DNA of 64,000 nucleotides, taken from NCBI RefSeq assembly GCF_021347895.1, contig NC_067120.1, positions 21,065,361-21,129,360 of the forward strand, read 5' to 3'. The notes under the pieces were generated by a model. The model worked only from the letters and a program-made list of their open reading frames with translations, searched no databases and was not told the DNA's origin. Positions 21,101 through 33,500 of the stretch are shown here, piece by piece (the stretch's first letter is position 1; the number at the start of each line of letters is the position of its first letter). Made by a program: the position numbers and the translations under genes. Source of the DNA: Acanthochromis polyacanthus (taxonomy: Eukaryota; Chordata; Actinopteri; Pomacentridae).

Positions 21101-24100
21101 CCTCAGTCTTTCGCCTTTCTGTCCGGCCACGGGCTTCCTCTTTTGCCTCCAGCTAAAGCTGTGACGTCATTCGTGACGTGGGTCATTAAAGGGTCTATAG
21201 AACATGTGGAATTAAAAAAAGATATATTATTTTGTCAGCAAATCATTTAGATGTCAGCTGGTCATAGCTAATAGTATATGCAAACACCAATGTTCATTTT
21301 ATAACTGAAAATTGTAAGTCAACTGCCTATCCTACCTGAAGAGGGGGTCTCAAACGTTTTCAGGCTTCCTGCAACCCACCTGACACCTGTGGAGCTTATT
21401 TGGGCCAGACATTTTTTATTATATTTTGGTCTTTGAAGTCTGATGATGCATTTGTGAGAAGAACCGACTGTTTGTAAACTTACTTGAAGTAAGGGTGCTC
21501 CATAATCTTCGCTCCTTCCACTCTCTGGCCTCACTCTCATATCACCGCTCTGCAGTGCATGGTTCCCCGTTCTCGCTATGAAGGGGCGGGCCATAAAGCA
21601 ACTAACCAATCACGGTACGTTTCTTCGAAAAAAAATGTCACTTTGACCAATCCCTATCCTTCTGATTTAGAGCTCAGAACACTTGCTTTGTGTGAGTGAC
21701 AGGAGAGTGGGCGTGTACTCTGTAAGGCTTCCAGCGCTGCTGTCTCTGGCCTGTCTGCCAAAATGCCGATCAACGTTTTTTCATTGGCCTGCCAGTCCGT
21801 GGCTGGCCTGTCCAGACAGGCCAATAAGGAGGCAGACCACCGGGAAAAGTCCCGCCTCTCCCGATTGCCAGTCCGGGCCTGATTCAGAGATACCAGACTT
21901 TGGAATTTGAGCTCTGACTGCAAAATGTTTCATGTAGTTGGAGCAGCAGATTTAAAAGCATTCTTCCCCATTTTTGTTCTGACCTTTAGAACAGTGACAT
22001 GCAGAAAGTCCTGCGGGCGGAGGCTGTAGACCCTATTACTCCTGATTAAAAGAGATGATAAATAAGATAAGATCATCTCAAGAATAGCCTTATAAATCAA
22101 GACATACCAATGCTTGACCCTGGGGACGTGTAAAGAGCGCCAGTGTACTTTAGAATACAAGACAGAGTGATGTGTTAAAGCTCCACAGTTTGTAGTACAC
22201 CTCAAAGTGCCATTAGAATCACTGGGGGGATGGGGACTATCCCAGCTGACTTCAAGTGAAGGCAGGGGACATCCTGGACAGGTCACCCCCCGTCTATCAT
22301 AGGGCTACACATAGAGACAAACAATCAAACCCACATTTACACCTACAGACAATTTAGAGCAGGGGTCACCAACTATATTTGCCAGAGGGCCAGAATTTTA
22401 CCGGACAGTCACTTTGGGGGCCGGACCCTCAAACAAAAATTAAATAAAAATCGAATTTTGGCATAACATTATTATTTGATGTTTATTTTTTATATTTTTT
22501 CCATTTCATTACAAAACTGAAGGCATTTTTAGCCTTTATGAGTCAGTGCTCCTATCACCTGTACCACAGTCAACCACTAGGAGTGATAGAGATATTTTGC
22601 CTCATCTCAAGTCAACTTTATTCACAGAGCACTTGAAAAAGAAACACCGCAGAAGTGACAGGAAAAGGCCTCTTAACACGGGTAAAATGGCACTCTCTAA
22701 GGCCACGAAACGAAAAGTTGATGTGGAAAACAGATCCTTTAATAATGACTGGACTGACTGCTTTAATAGTGTGGACCACATGATATTTTCTCTTTGATCC
22801 TCACAATTTTGGAATCCAGTCGCGGGCCGGATTGGACGGTTCGGCGGGCCGGATTCGGCCCGCGGGCCGCCAGTTGATGATCACTGATTTAGAGCTACCA
22901 GTTAACCTCAGAATGTTTTTGGACTGTGGGAGGAAGCTGGTACCCAAAGAAACCCCACACAAACCAGGGAGAACATGCAAACTCCATATAGAAAGATCTT
23001 GGGAAGGCTGGGACATTCCGGGCATCTTCTAGCTGCAAGATGAAACTGCAAACCACCAAGCCACTGTACAGCTGACTTTACACACAGTGTTAGTTAAAAC
23101 GTTTGTTGTAATTTAAAAATATAGGCCTGTGAATTTTTACTTCAGCTCATCAGACAGTCAAGAAGAGACAAATGCAACATCCTATAGAGGAGCTGAGCTA
23201 CCTGTTTCTCTAATCATATTTGCCTTAATCTACCAGTAAGCATTTCAGCCAATAGACATGATATTTGAATTTAGAGGTACAACCCAGGCTTGTCCCCACC
23301 TCTTGAAACTGTAATTTTTTCCTCAATATTTTGGTTTTTATACACTGTCACTTTTAACTCCCTCTTGAAGCCCTGCAGAAAGCATTTTTGGCAATGTGGG
23401 AAATCAGTACCTTGAGTACAATATACAGGTAGAGGAGAAAGCCCATTGAAAAAGTTACTGAATGTGCTGAACTCTCTGTAAACACATAGTCTTTGCTATC
23501 TGTGAGTTTTAATCATGTCCATTGTATAAATACTATTTGTCAAGATTTTGATTGTTTGAAATCTGTGTAGACTTTTGAAGCTGTCAGCTATTCATTCATT
23601 CCTTTTTCCCCTCAGCGCTACATGGATGGAGCCCTGAGCAACAACATGCCCCTGTTCGAGCAGCGAAACACCGTCACTATGGCTCCATTCTCAGGCGAGA
23701 GCGACATCTGCCCCAGAGAGGGTACGTTCAACTTGTTCGAGGTGCACTACGGCAACGTTAGCATTCAGGTTAACACTGGCAATGTGCATCGTGTCTGCAC
23801 ATCCTTCCTTCCTCCCATGCTTGAGGTGGGTCCGCATTTCATGGACATGTAAGCAGTGGACTTTAAATATTAAAAACCACTATTCTTCAGTTTTTCGTTG
23901 ACTTATTTTGGACAGACGTTGGCTGAAATCTGCCACAATGGCTACATGGATGCTCTTTGTTTCCTGAGAGAAAGTGGTGAGTTCCCCCACCTTCATCCTC
24001 CTCAATGCTAAGTATTTCATCTTTCTAATTACAGCAAACAGCAACAACCAAAACATGTCGAACAACTGTCTGTTTTAGATCTTCTTCAAGCACAGTATAG

Positions 24101-27100
24101 TCCCTGCAGTGTGGGGCTGAAAGTGAGCCGAGCCAAATCACCTTGTTGTGAGCTAACGAACGAAGTGGTTCAAACAGAAGAGAGGAGGAAGAAGATGATG
24201 CTGCTGAATGGACAAAACCATCGTCAGGAAGATCACAGGTGGCTACATCACAGAGCCCTAGAAGACCTCCCTGTGGCTATTAAGAAAGGTAAGACCTGCT
24301 CATTATCAGCCAGGCAGAGGTTTGCAGGTTAAAGAAAGGTTCCAATGTAGCATTTTATTTATTTGGAAGCAACTTTGTTCTTGCAAGAGCATTTGTTTCA
24401 ATGCCCAGAGACTGGACAGGAAAAACAAAAAGGGATAATAAAAGGGATAATAAAATACAATAATTAAAATCTTTGCCCACAGGTGCACCATCACAAAGTC
24501 CTGAAATCATTAGGAATGTGTGTTTTAAGTTATAAAAGATATTTAACACAAAATGAGGAAAAAAATGAAACTACAATTTATTGCATTAAAGTAAAGGTTT
24601 CAACATTACCAAAAATAATAAGTCTCATATGTCTGCAGAAAAAGTCATTCAGTTTTCAGCTCAAAATACCAATCATTCATTTCACCATGACTGTATAAGT
24701 TTAGTTCACTATTAAAAGACCTTTCACCAAAAGGTAACAAAGTTTGACTGTGTGACTAGATTGGAAAGCATGATGCAGGTTATTTCATATCCAGCTGCTT
24801 ATTACGCTGGGAAATGAACTTGAACTAACAACTCATTATGTTATGTGTTTAAAATTACCAGCATGATTTTATCCAGCAGTGCACTGATTTGCAGGCAGAG
24901 CATCAGAGGAGATGACCCCAGCAGGTGTGTACAGTTTTAATGTCAGCTATTGGTTTGCTATACATCACCATTATTGGCATCCTTTATTTTTTTGTATAAT
25001 CTGTAAAATATCTTCAGATTATAATAAATAGAGAATAAATGGAAATTTATCCATCCATTATCTATACACCGCTTAATCCTCATTAGGGTGAAGATACAAG
25101 ACACCCTGGGCAGGTCTCCAGTCTATCACAGACCTACACAGAGAGACAAACGATTATGCTCACATTCATGCCAACATACTATTTAGAATCGCCAATTAAC
25201 CTGAGCAGGTTTTTTCATTTTTGGACTGTGGGAGGAAGAAAACCCACAGATGTACTGAAATTTGACAAGCAGAATTTTTTTTTTCAATTTTCACATTAAT
25301 TTAAATGTAGAAATAGAAAATTGGATCTCGTTGCAATGAGATTTCAGCTGTAACCAAAGATTTAAAATAATATACTCAAATCAGGACACATTGCTGGCCA
25401 GTTTAAAACAGTTCATTTTTCCCCCATTTTTTCTTGTGTTCTTTTTAGTGTGCGTGTTGGTTCTTTATTGTGTTAAAGAACCCATGACCTTCTTTGACTC
25501 AAACCTCTTCTTAGACTTGGTGGCACATTCTGCTCTAAAATGCTTTGGTAATCCTGTGATGACACAATTCACTCTCTGTGGTTCAGACCTGCAGCACCAG
25601 AAGTAGAAAAACAAAATCATAGATCTTCCACCGTGCTGAACTGTTGGCAAGGTGTTCTTTTACTTAGAAGTTTTATTTAATTGTCTATACACAAATTGCT
25701 GGTGTGCATTACCACAGAACAGGTACCCACAGGGATTGTAGTTTGTTCCCTTTTATGTCTTTTCACCAGTGGAGGCCTCCTTGGTCTTCGGCTATAAAGC
25801 TGTTATTGGTTTACTGTGCAGCAAGTGGGGCATGTTGAACCCATGCCTAGACTGCTCCACGTCAGCTGCCAGCTCTTTAGAGGCATTTTTTTCCACAGTT
25901 TTAAAACCTTCTATAATAGAGGATTACTGAGGTATGGAGGCTTCAATAAAGAGGCCACAACAGTCAGTTAGCTACTGACTGTTTATTACTAAACTTCTGA
26001 AAATGGATGTAAAGAGGCAGTCACACCAAGGTCAGAGAGTCAACCACTTACTGACAGAGCACAGAAAATATTCTACCTGTGGGGAGGATATTATGAACCA
26101 AAAATATGCCACCCAAAACCATATTACCATTGAAACAGGGATACCAATGTCTTAGGAGATTTCCTCCTATCCTTAAATGCTCTTGTGCTCGGTAGCAACA
26201 GGTCCAGTGAAAAGAAACAGGACATGACAAGTAGTTCTTTTCAAGCAGTGAAGTTGTCATTCATTGGCTGATTCAGGTTGTGTGGTCACTGAGAGTTTCT
26301 CACAGGTGATTCTAATTACCAGTTTGCAGTACAGTATTCAACAAAAGTGAGTATGGCCCCATGCAAAATCACTGGAGTGGTAAAACATTCAAAATTGCAT
26401 CACCTGTTAACGATTGCATTATTTCAAAGTTGACAAGTCAAGTATTTCCTTTACAAACACTCAAAAACAAATACATTAGAAAGACAATATCTAAAAATGC
26501 AGGCTCAAAAGTAGAAACTCACTGCAACAATACACCCGTGACAGAACTGAGCACATCATTTTCAATTGGTTTAACTGCATGAACTTGGTTAGAAACTGTC
26601 TGTGAACACCTGAACTTCCTCAGTTTTAGACCATTGGGGTGTGTCTATGATGGTTTCATGTATAAAATAATTTACAGGGGAAGTGAAAAATCAGCGTGAT
26701 TCTTCACAAATATGGAAAAGGATACAGGAAGATTGGTCAACTATCAATCTGTGGAAACACAGTTGCAGGTATAGAGCAAAACATTGTAGTTAAAGTCGCA
26801 GCGTTTCCATGACTGTTTAATTAGATAATTTCACTGAATAAGGGCAAATACCTACTGTTCAGAAGTACTGCAGTTACTATAAGGTGACAGTTTAAAACCA
26901 CATAGCTCTTTAGTAGTAGTGCGCAGGGGTGAAATCATTTGTGCTGTATATGGTATATCAGGTGAATCAGAAGTAATTATTTTTTCTAAGCTGATTTAAA
27001 AGGCACCAATACCAGTGTTGTGGCATTCCTTTAGATTTCACAATTGTTTTCCTCCTGATTTGTATAAGTACAGACCAAAGTTGTTTTACTAGATGTTTTT

Positions 27101-27792
27101 TTTTTCAGGGAATAGTCTACACAATATGTACACTACCAGTCAAAAGTTTGCACACAAGTTCTCATTCAATGCTTTTTATTTATTTTTAATACTTTTGTAC
27201 ATTCTAGATTAATACTGAAGAAAAAAGATTTTGTTTACAACATATTTCCATGTATATTCTTTTATAGTTTCAATGTCTTCAGTATTTATCTACAATGTAG
27301 AAAATAATTAAATAATATTCACTGAAAGAGAAGGTGTCCAAGCTTTTGACTGGTAGTGTATGTGCCAATAATTGTGACCAGAATTATAATTATTAGTTGT
27401 TCTATACATGTACAGTGTCTTTTGGAAAAGTCTACTGTTGTTGGACTAACAAGAGCTGATGAAGAGATAACACCATTGCAAACCTGATTTATATGACGGT
27501 CCTTTTTTGTTAGCTTTGTCTTATTGTACTGTCCAGGCCATCTCCAGAGCAGCACCGCAGCAGCAGCTCCTCTGACTCAGACCTCAGCCACCAGACAGGA
27601 CGAGACAGAAACATACAGACTTCAAATTCAACAATTGTTCCCACTTCTAACAAAAATCTCCACAACCTAGGAGACAACCAGGACCTTCTCTCCCTTATCC
27701 CTACCAATACAGTTTCACCTACACCTGTCTGTGGAAAAGTGACGTTAAACACAGATGTAAACAGACGGATGCGCAACCAGAACACTGTTTAG
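18112..27792 (+). CDS. patatin-like phospholipase domain protein, tandem copy 2 (exons 7-8 not found)
   Basis: Exons 1-6 are clear and equal copy 1 in length for exons 1-5: 18112-18298, 19044-19276, 19393-19458, 23616-23825, 23916-23976 and 24079-24288. A probable last exon is 27537-27792, an 84-codon Ser/Asn/Thr-rich frame with the same acceptor phase as copy 1's last exon. The counterparts of copy 1 exons 7 and 8 (CEACRE and WIPDVP) were not seen in 24289-27536, and a direct 6-to-9 splice would shift frame and stop at 27668-27670. The dyad Ser47 (GASSG) and Asp166 (YMDGA) is kept. The oxyanion loop reads GCGFRS, with Ser for the last Gly, and residue 148 is Phe. It may be a divergent or decaying duplicate. 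Intron 3 is swollen to 4.2 kb by transposons. AATAAA is near 28247. Confidence 0.7.
19569..19605 (-). mobile_element. left piece of a split tRNA-derived SINE
   Basis: CCATCCATCC...TATACACC.CTTAATC is the 3' tail of the SINE seen complete at 54818-55188. The rest of the same copy resumes at about 22221, so 2.6 kb of later insertions divide it. Confidence 0.6.
20151..21199. mobile_element. nested DNA transposon with 13-bp inverted repeats and a THAP-domain exon
   Basis: TATAGACCCTTTA at 20151-20163 is the exact reverse complement of 21187-21199. The element sits inside the hAT copy, and its minus strand carries a THAP exon beginning just inside the right end. A 22-bp perfect palindrome centred on GCCGGC occupies 20311-20332, and a GAATT microsatellite lies at about 20834-20855. 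P-type elements often carry THAP domains, but no 8-bp duplication was found, so the superfamily is open. Confidence 0.7.
20859..21074 (-). pseudogene. THAP zinc-finger exon of a transposon ORF (partial)
   Basis: From ATG at 21074 the frame reads [15 protein letters not shown], then [10 protein letters not shown] and LRRKDWTE. This is the first half of a C2CH THAP finger: the paired Cys, the F-x-x-P motif and the conserved Trp. The second half with C-x2-H is missing, and after DWTE the frame turns to unrelated sequence, as expected at a splice donor or deletion. No catalytic domain is present in the element. Confidence 0.65.
22221..23075 (-). mobile_element. right piece of the split tRNA-derived SINE, itself holding a hAT MITE
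   Basis: The sequence matches the 54818-55188 SINE from GACTATCCCAGCTGAC through GGACTGTGGGAGGAAGC to the head-side region near 23060. It is interrupted at 22360-22886. Its head faces right, so the SINE reads on the minus strand. Confidence 0.65.
22352..22894. mobile_element. hAT MITE with 8-bp target-site duplication
   Basis: ATTTAGAG at 22352-22359 recurs at 22887-22894. The insert opens CAGGGGTCACCAACT and ends AGTTGATGATCACTG, imperfect inverted ends, with G/C-rich ggccggattcggcccgcggg subterminal sequence. No ORF. Confidence 0.85.
25049..25255 (-). mobile_element. tRNA-derived SINE, truncated copy
   Basis: The tail ATCCATCCATTATCTATACACC is followed by the middle GGACTGTGGGAGGAAG. The tRNA-like head is absent. 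It lies in the large region between exons 6 and 9 of pnpla copy 2. Confidence 0.7.
27129..27360. mobile_element. Tc1/mariner MITE
   Basis: It opens TACACTACCAGTCAAAAG, closes CTTTTGACTGGTAGTGTA, and is flanked by TA. It ends 177 bases before the presumed last exon of pnpla copy 2. Confidence 0.85.
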
Positions 27793-30530
27793 AGTTGCAA
27801 ATGGACAACTTTTTCTCAATTCAATTTTTTCATTTACATTCATCAGCTTTGGATCAGTGGATGGTTATTCACGAGGGAAAGGACTGTATGTATTTACTGA
27901 ACTCACATGGAGTCAGCAAGTCTACTTGAAAACTAAGAGAGATGGTAACTAAAGCCCTGAGACTGGCTGCAGTCTCCCATCATGTGCTAGATTTGAAAAC
28001 GGAGCTGGGAACAGGTGCAGATTTCTTAACTTCCAAGAGGCTCATGGAATATCCTTCTTTAACCCTTTGAAGTTTCCACCTCAGCACCTTGACTGCTTTA
28101 CTCCAAACCCACTGTGGTGGTGTACGGAGGCAACATTGGAACATCAACAAAAAACTGTGTCCGAATACCACATTGTACCTCTGGCAACTTTTGTGCATGT
28201 TGGACTCCACTTTCTTATTTTCAGTTTTTCAAGTTGTATATTTTGATAATAAAACACCACTGTCAGACACATGTTGAATGCAAATAAAGGTAAACCAATA
28301 ATGTAGAAAAAGCATCATCAGGACATTTTAATTGACAAATGTTTCATAAAATTCCTTGTGAATGACATTTTCATTAACACAGAGCAGAATGCTAAAATCC
28401 CTAATGCAAAAAAAGTGATAAAGATTAAAATGAACTCATTTTGAGTTCTGTAACATTCAGAGGTTCCTTCTGTCAGACCTCTGACACATCATGACGAGTG
28501 TGGTTTCAACAAGTGATCACTTTGCATCTTGTTAGTTCATAGCACCATGGAAGTAAAACATTAATGCCAGCACAGTCCTCACTGTAAACAGAGGCTCATA
28601 CAGGCTGCACTGATCAGGCAAGCCTATAAAATAACATCTGAAGGTTCATCTACTGTCACAACAGTAGCTGTAAAAGTTTACACTTACTGCATCACAATGC
28701 AGTACAGTACAAAGGCAAAACAAATGTTTAAATACATGACCTTCTCCAAAGACAGCCAAGCAACATTGTCAAGTCCCTGATTTCACATATTTAAAAAGAC
28801 TGCCGTGAAGATGATCATACATGTTTACAAGACCACAAACGAAATAAAATGCGCAGAAAGAATATTCTGCAAAATTTCTAAAAGGTCCATCTATGTGTTT
28901 ATACTCTGCTCAGACACTAGTAAAAAGGAAAAATCTAAAACCTGACAAAAAGAGGTAAAGGACTGACTTGGCTGAAGTCTGTACAGGTCAACACACAGAC
29001 ACTAAAGCCTTTTTCCTCATACGCTGCTGTCCTTTGGTCCACCACTTATGTCTGGAATCTGATCTGCAAACGACTGGGTCATCCACTGTCCGTCTGGTAG
29101 CTGTCCTTCTGATGTCTGTGACGTGGTCGCTGCCTGTGCTCCTTCTGAAGACGGAAGGCACACAAACATAAGCGCTGTTATTGACTTGGTGACGTAACAC
29201 TAATGCATTGTTAGTGGGTGTGCCAGTTCCAGGCAAAAACTCTGTATACAGCTCAAATACTCTTCCTCATAAAACCTTTAGTTGAACAGATGACTATATT
29301 AATAAAAAATAAATATACACAATGCTCCAAACAACAAACTGGACAAGTTTTCTAGCTTAGGTACAAATCCAAATGTCTGAACTGACAAGCAAGGTTTTGG
29401 TGTTGATTTCAAAAACCTAAAATTAATTTAAGAAAATGTAGGGTTACATATGATTACGTGCAGCATAGCAATTTGGATTTATATTGGTTGTGTTTGTAAC
29501 TGCAGTCACCTTCTCTTCTACTCCTCAAGTAGAGCAAGTCTGTTGTCAGAAAAACAAACAGGAACTCCTCTGACTAAAAAAGGCCAAGTCCTTAGAGTAT
29601 TTAAATACTAAATGCAGTCATTTAAATACATGGTTACTGGTTCTCGCCTCTCAAATTTCACAACATGATGCTTTTTTCAATTATATATTAAAGAAAACTG
29701 AGCATGTTGAGGTTTTCCATTGTTTACTGGATAAAACAAGTAATGTCTTATGAGTCTGTGGAGAGGGTCAGCACTCGCTTTGCAGCTAGAAGATCCCTGG
29801 TTCACGTCCTGGCCTGGGCCTGGGATCTTTCTGCATGGAGTTTGAAGTTTGCATGTGTGGGTTTTCTCTGAGTACTCCTTAGATGTTATTCCTCCCAGGT
29901 GCGGGGGTTAATGGATAATTCTAAACTGTCCGTAGGTGTGAACTGTGATTGTTTGTCTCTATGTAGCCCTATGATAGACTGGTGACATGTCCAGGATGTC
30001 CTTCATCCTAAGTAAGCTGGGATAGACTCCACAGATAATAGATGGAGTCTGTGGGGGCTACTCCTCTTCATCCAGGACAACATGTCTTCTTCTCTGCATG
30101 GTGCATTTGTTGTAAAAATTTCCTTCTGCTAATTTAAAAATAAATAAATAAATAAATATTTGATTTTGGATGTAAGTTACCGTACAACTGAACAACAACT
30201 AAGAAAATTATTCTCTTTGAAGATTATAAAATTTCTTCCTCATTTCTTTGTCACCTCTTGGTGTTTAGATATTAGTAGAAACATTTTTTTCACCATTTAC
30301 AACAAAGCTATCTAACAATTGAAAATAATCAACGTTGATCATGACAAGATTGTTAGTTTTAGTCTCAATTTACACAAATGCATAGATTTACTTCTTCCAC
30401 CAGTCTGAAGGAGTTTCCACTTGAAAAGTGCTTTGACTTTCCATCAGAGTTTAGCAAGTTAGAAGATCTAGACTGCATTTCACTATGTCATTTCTCCATA
30501 TTAAAGATGCAGAATAAAGCCAGCTAGAAA
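27793..30530. other. convergent intergenic region between pnpla copy 2 and tdg copy 1
   Basis: It holds possible polyadenylation signals near 28247 and 28271 for the plus-strand gene, a SINE at 29752-30062, and an AATA microsatellite at 30138-30162. The 3' UTR of the minus-strand tdg gene must lie here too. No other gene was recognised. Confidence 0.5.
29752..30062 (+). mobile_element. tRNA-derived SINE
   Basis: The head has a B-box-like CTGGTTCACGTCCTGG near 29798, followed by GATCTTTCTGCATGGAG and TAGCCCTATGATAGACTGG as in the other copies here. It is diverged. Confidence 0.7.
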
Positions 30531-33500
30531 TTAGGGAATACTTGTGCTGAATACAAGAGGTTCACCTCTGCTGCAGTCTCGCTTACTCTCAGGTTCAACC
30601 GCATGGTTACCTGTGTTTTCAGCAGTTGAGAATGTACAGTGACCGTTTGTCTTGCCGCCAGCCTGTCCCTCTTCAGGTCCTCGCTCTGCATAGGCTCCAC
30701 CATATGCATCTTCATACCCTGGATCATACTGCTCCTCCTTTATCGCCATCCTCTTGGCATCCTCTGTTCATGTACAATGGAAAGAATACAGAAAAAGCTG
30801 AACCTGATGTGACCTGAATCCATAAACCGAGCTAAAGGCTGGATATTAAATGTCCAGATGTACTAAACTACACAAGCTGTCAATACACTCATTCTACTTT
30901 GAGTGGCTCTAAGCATTCTTAAAACTTTTCTTTTCTTTAAACAAAAACGCATCTTGCCAGTCGTGGCTGTGCTTACCCTTGGCCAAACTAAGGTCAAATG
31001 TGTAGTTAACCTCCTGGATCTCAGTGCTTCTTTGGACACCCTTTAGCTGATCTCTGAGCTCCCTCAGTTTGATGTAGAAGTGGACTTTGTCCTGAGCACG
31101 AGGGAACTGGGCACAACGAGCGCTGGACGATGGCATCAGATACAGAGCCTGTATAGAGGAAATCAAAGGGTTGGATCTACAGTTGTGTTTGACCGCTGAT
31201 AGATTTTTTTAACTGGAGAAATGTTCTATGATTTAGCTTTTTCTTAGACAAACATTGTAGATCTCATCTATGCTCACTGTCTTCTCACTTCTTTATTATT
31301 AAAATCAGTATTGACACTGACCCATTAATTATAGGTAAAATCACAGGATTCCTTTTTTTTTTTTAATGAAATACTGAAATGCCATTCTTAGGCATGATGA
31401 ATACACAGTATTATTTCATCCCTAACTCTGAAACTGAGGGTTGGAGTTCTCACCACATCACAGTCAGGAATCTTGTGGGGCTGTAAACCAAATTCAAGAG
31501 TTTTGGGTTTTTTGCCAAACAGCTCTCTGCAGAACATTTCATAGATGCCTGAGACAAAAAAAAAGAGAAAAATATCACCTGAAGTCAAATAAGTAATGAG
31601 TTTTAACTTGTCCCTTTGTAGCAGAGGAGGACTTACATTTTCCATTAAACACTGCAATAAGAGGCTTGTACTTTTTCAACTTCTCCACAAGAATTTTGCC
31701 TCCTTCACGTAGCTCTTTGCTGGTGAGTGAAAACAATAGAAAAATGGTTACAATACAGCACTTCAGCGAAAAAACAAACAAAGTAATAAGTTCACTATCA
31801 GCCCTACAGTCAGCTATTATAGTTTTTCTTCAAAGATCAGCGCTCATGTGTTGTTCTTTCCCCCAACACACCTTGAAAGGTCTTTGCTTCCTGGTGTTGC
31901 CCTGGCCACCATGTTGGTGAAGCCCATTTTATACTTGGCAGGCAGGGTGTTGTCATGCATGTGGTTGAGCTGCTCATCAGTAAATCCAGACAGAAACAGG
32001 CACTTCCCTGAAAACAAAAGGCTATTTGGTCATTCATGTCTGTGGCTAACAAATTCAGAAGTATTGTTCTGAATTAATTCTGTAACATATACTGTATGTC
32101 TTTATACACTCTCACAAAAAAGTCCACACTCTGAACACTAAAAACTTGAGCAGGTCTTGAAAATGTAGTGCAGGATCACATGCCCACACTCCCCACATAC
32201 ATTTTTATGAATTTGTGAAAAGGAATAATCCAAAGTACGGTCAGCTGGTAGGTTATTAAATATGTCTGGTCAAAAGTGATGCAGTCTAATGCAACAATCT
32301 TGCAATAAATCCTACATTCATGAGGCTGTAATGTTTTGTTCAGGTTGCAATTTAACACATATTCAACACAACTACTTCCTCCAGAGTGATCAAATAGTTA
32401 AATCAGCACCTCTCTTTAACAGTTTTTAGAAATTAACAAATGTATGTATTTGTCATCCTCCAATCACTTCTGCAGCATTGTAAACATTTTTTTTTTTACT
32501 ACTACACAACTCAGAATCAATCTTGTATCATAACTTACAAAAATGATTTCCAGGACCTGGGAACCATCGTCCAATGAAAGCTGCCATTAGCCCTGGATTA
32601 ATACCAATCTGAAAGCAAACAGAAGACTTTTGTCAATTTTACGAAATCAAAAATAATTCCCAGTAACACAACGGTCTACTGGTAATCAGCTGGCAAGAGA
32701 ATCTTACAATGACATAGTCCAGGTTGTAGTCCAGCAGGTCTGGCAGAGTCTTCTTCATGACCTCCTCCTCTGACATTCCTTTGAAACGGTCCACTTTCCT
32801 CTTTACCTTCTTGAAGGTCTCATCAATCTTTTCCTGTTTGCCGTCAGCAGGAAGTTCAGTGGCCTTCTTAGGCTTTGGACCTGGTTTTCCTTTAGGTGCA
32901 TTTGGGTCTTTAGGCGGCTTTGCTGCCTTGGGGACTTTTGGCGGTTTGGGTGCCTTTGGTTCCTTAGGCTGAGCTGGTCTGCCTCTCTTTTTGGCTGGGG
33001 CTAAAAGAAAAATCAGGAAAGATGATATCATTAGGAAGAACTATTTTTGAAACTTCACTGAGAAGGAATCACAGTATGTTTGCATTTAATTAAACTGCTA
33101 TATTGACAGACTCTTTATATATATTATATTGCATTATTATTACTCCGTTTAATTTCACTTTTGACTGTCTCATATATCAAACTTCCTTTTAAGTAACATT
33201 AGTGTTGGAGCCATTTCAATCGGCTGCCAGTAAGTGGTGCTGTGACCTAGTTACCTGTGTAATTAAAGGTCACACTATTTGACACAGGTGTGGCGCATAC
33301 AGGAGGTCTATTGTTTTTGACAATGGAGGACTGTTGGAAAGACTTTGCTCTTTGTTAATATTGACGAACTTCAGAATGTAAATAAATTGATGATACATCC
33401 ATTCATAATTGTGAGTTTGGAAAATTACTGTTGAAAATATAGACTCTATTGGCGTTATTGTTGTTATTTTTGGGTCACGACGGAGTACAAGAGAACGTCA

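Larger units (their letters stand above)
19855..21889. mobile_element. hAT-superfamily element with 8-bp target-site duplication
   Basis: ATTCAGAG at 19855-19862 is repeated at 21882-21889. The element between opens CAGGGCCGGACTGG and closes CCAGTCCGGGCCTG, inverted with one mismatch in 14. An 8-bp duplication and CAG-type ends are typical of hAT. No hAT transposase is left; part of the interior is a second, nested element. Confidence 0.8.
19606..22220. mobile_element. interspersed repeat (TTTATTTAACCAGG type), interrupted by a hAT element
   Basis: 19606-19854 begins with acctttatttaaccagg and reads on to a point where the hAT copy at 19863 enters. It resumes at about 21890 and ends around 22200. 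The same wording is common in fish genomes, but I do not know its class. Its boundaries with the outer SINE are approximate. Confidence 0.45.

Noticed and set aside
24889..24924. Candidate exon 7 of pnpla copy 2 (tttgcag...gcaggtgtgt)
   Set aside because: It has AG and GT boundaries but only 30 bases and no convincing similarity to copy 1 exon 7.
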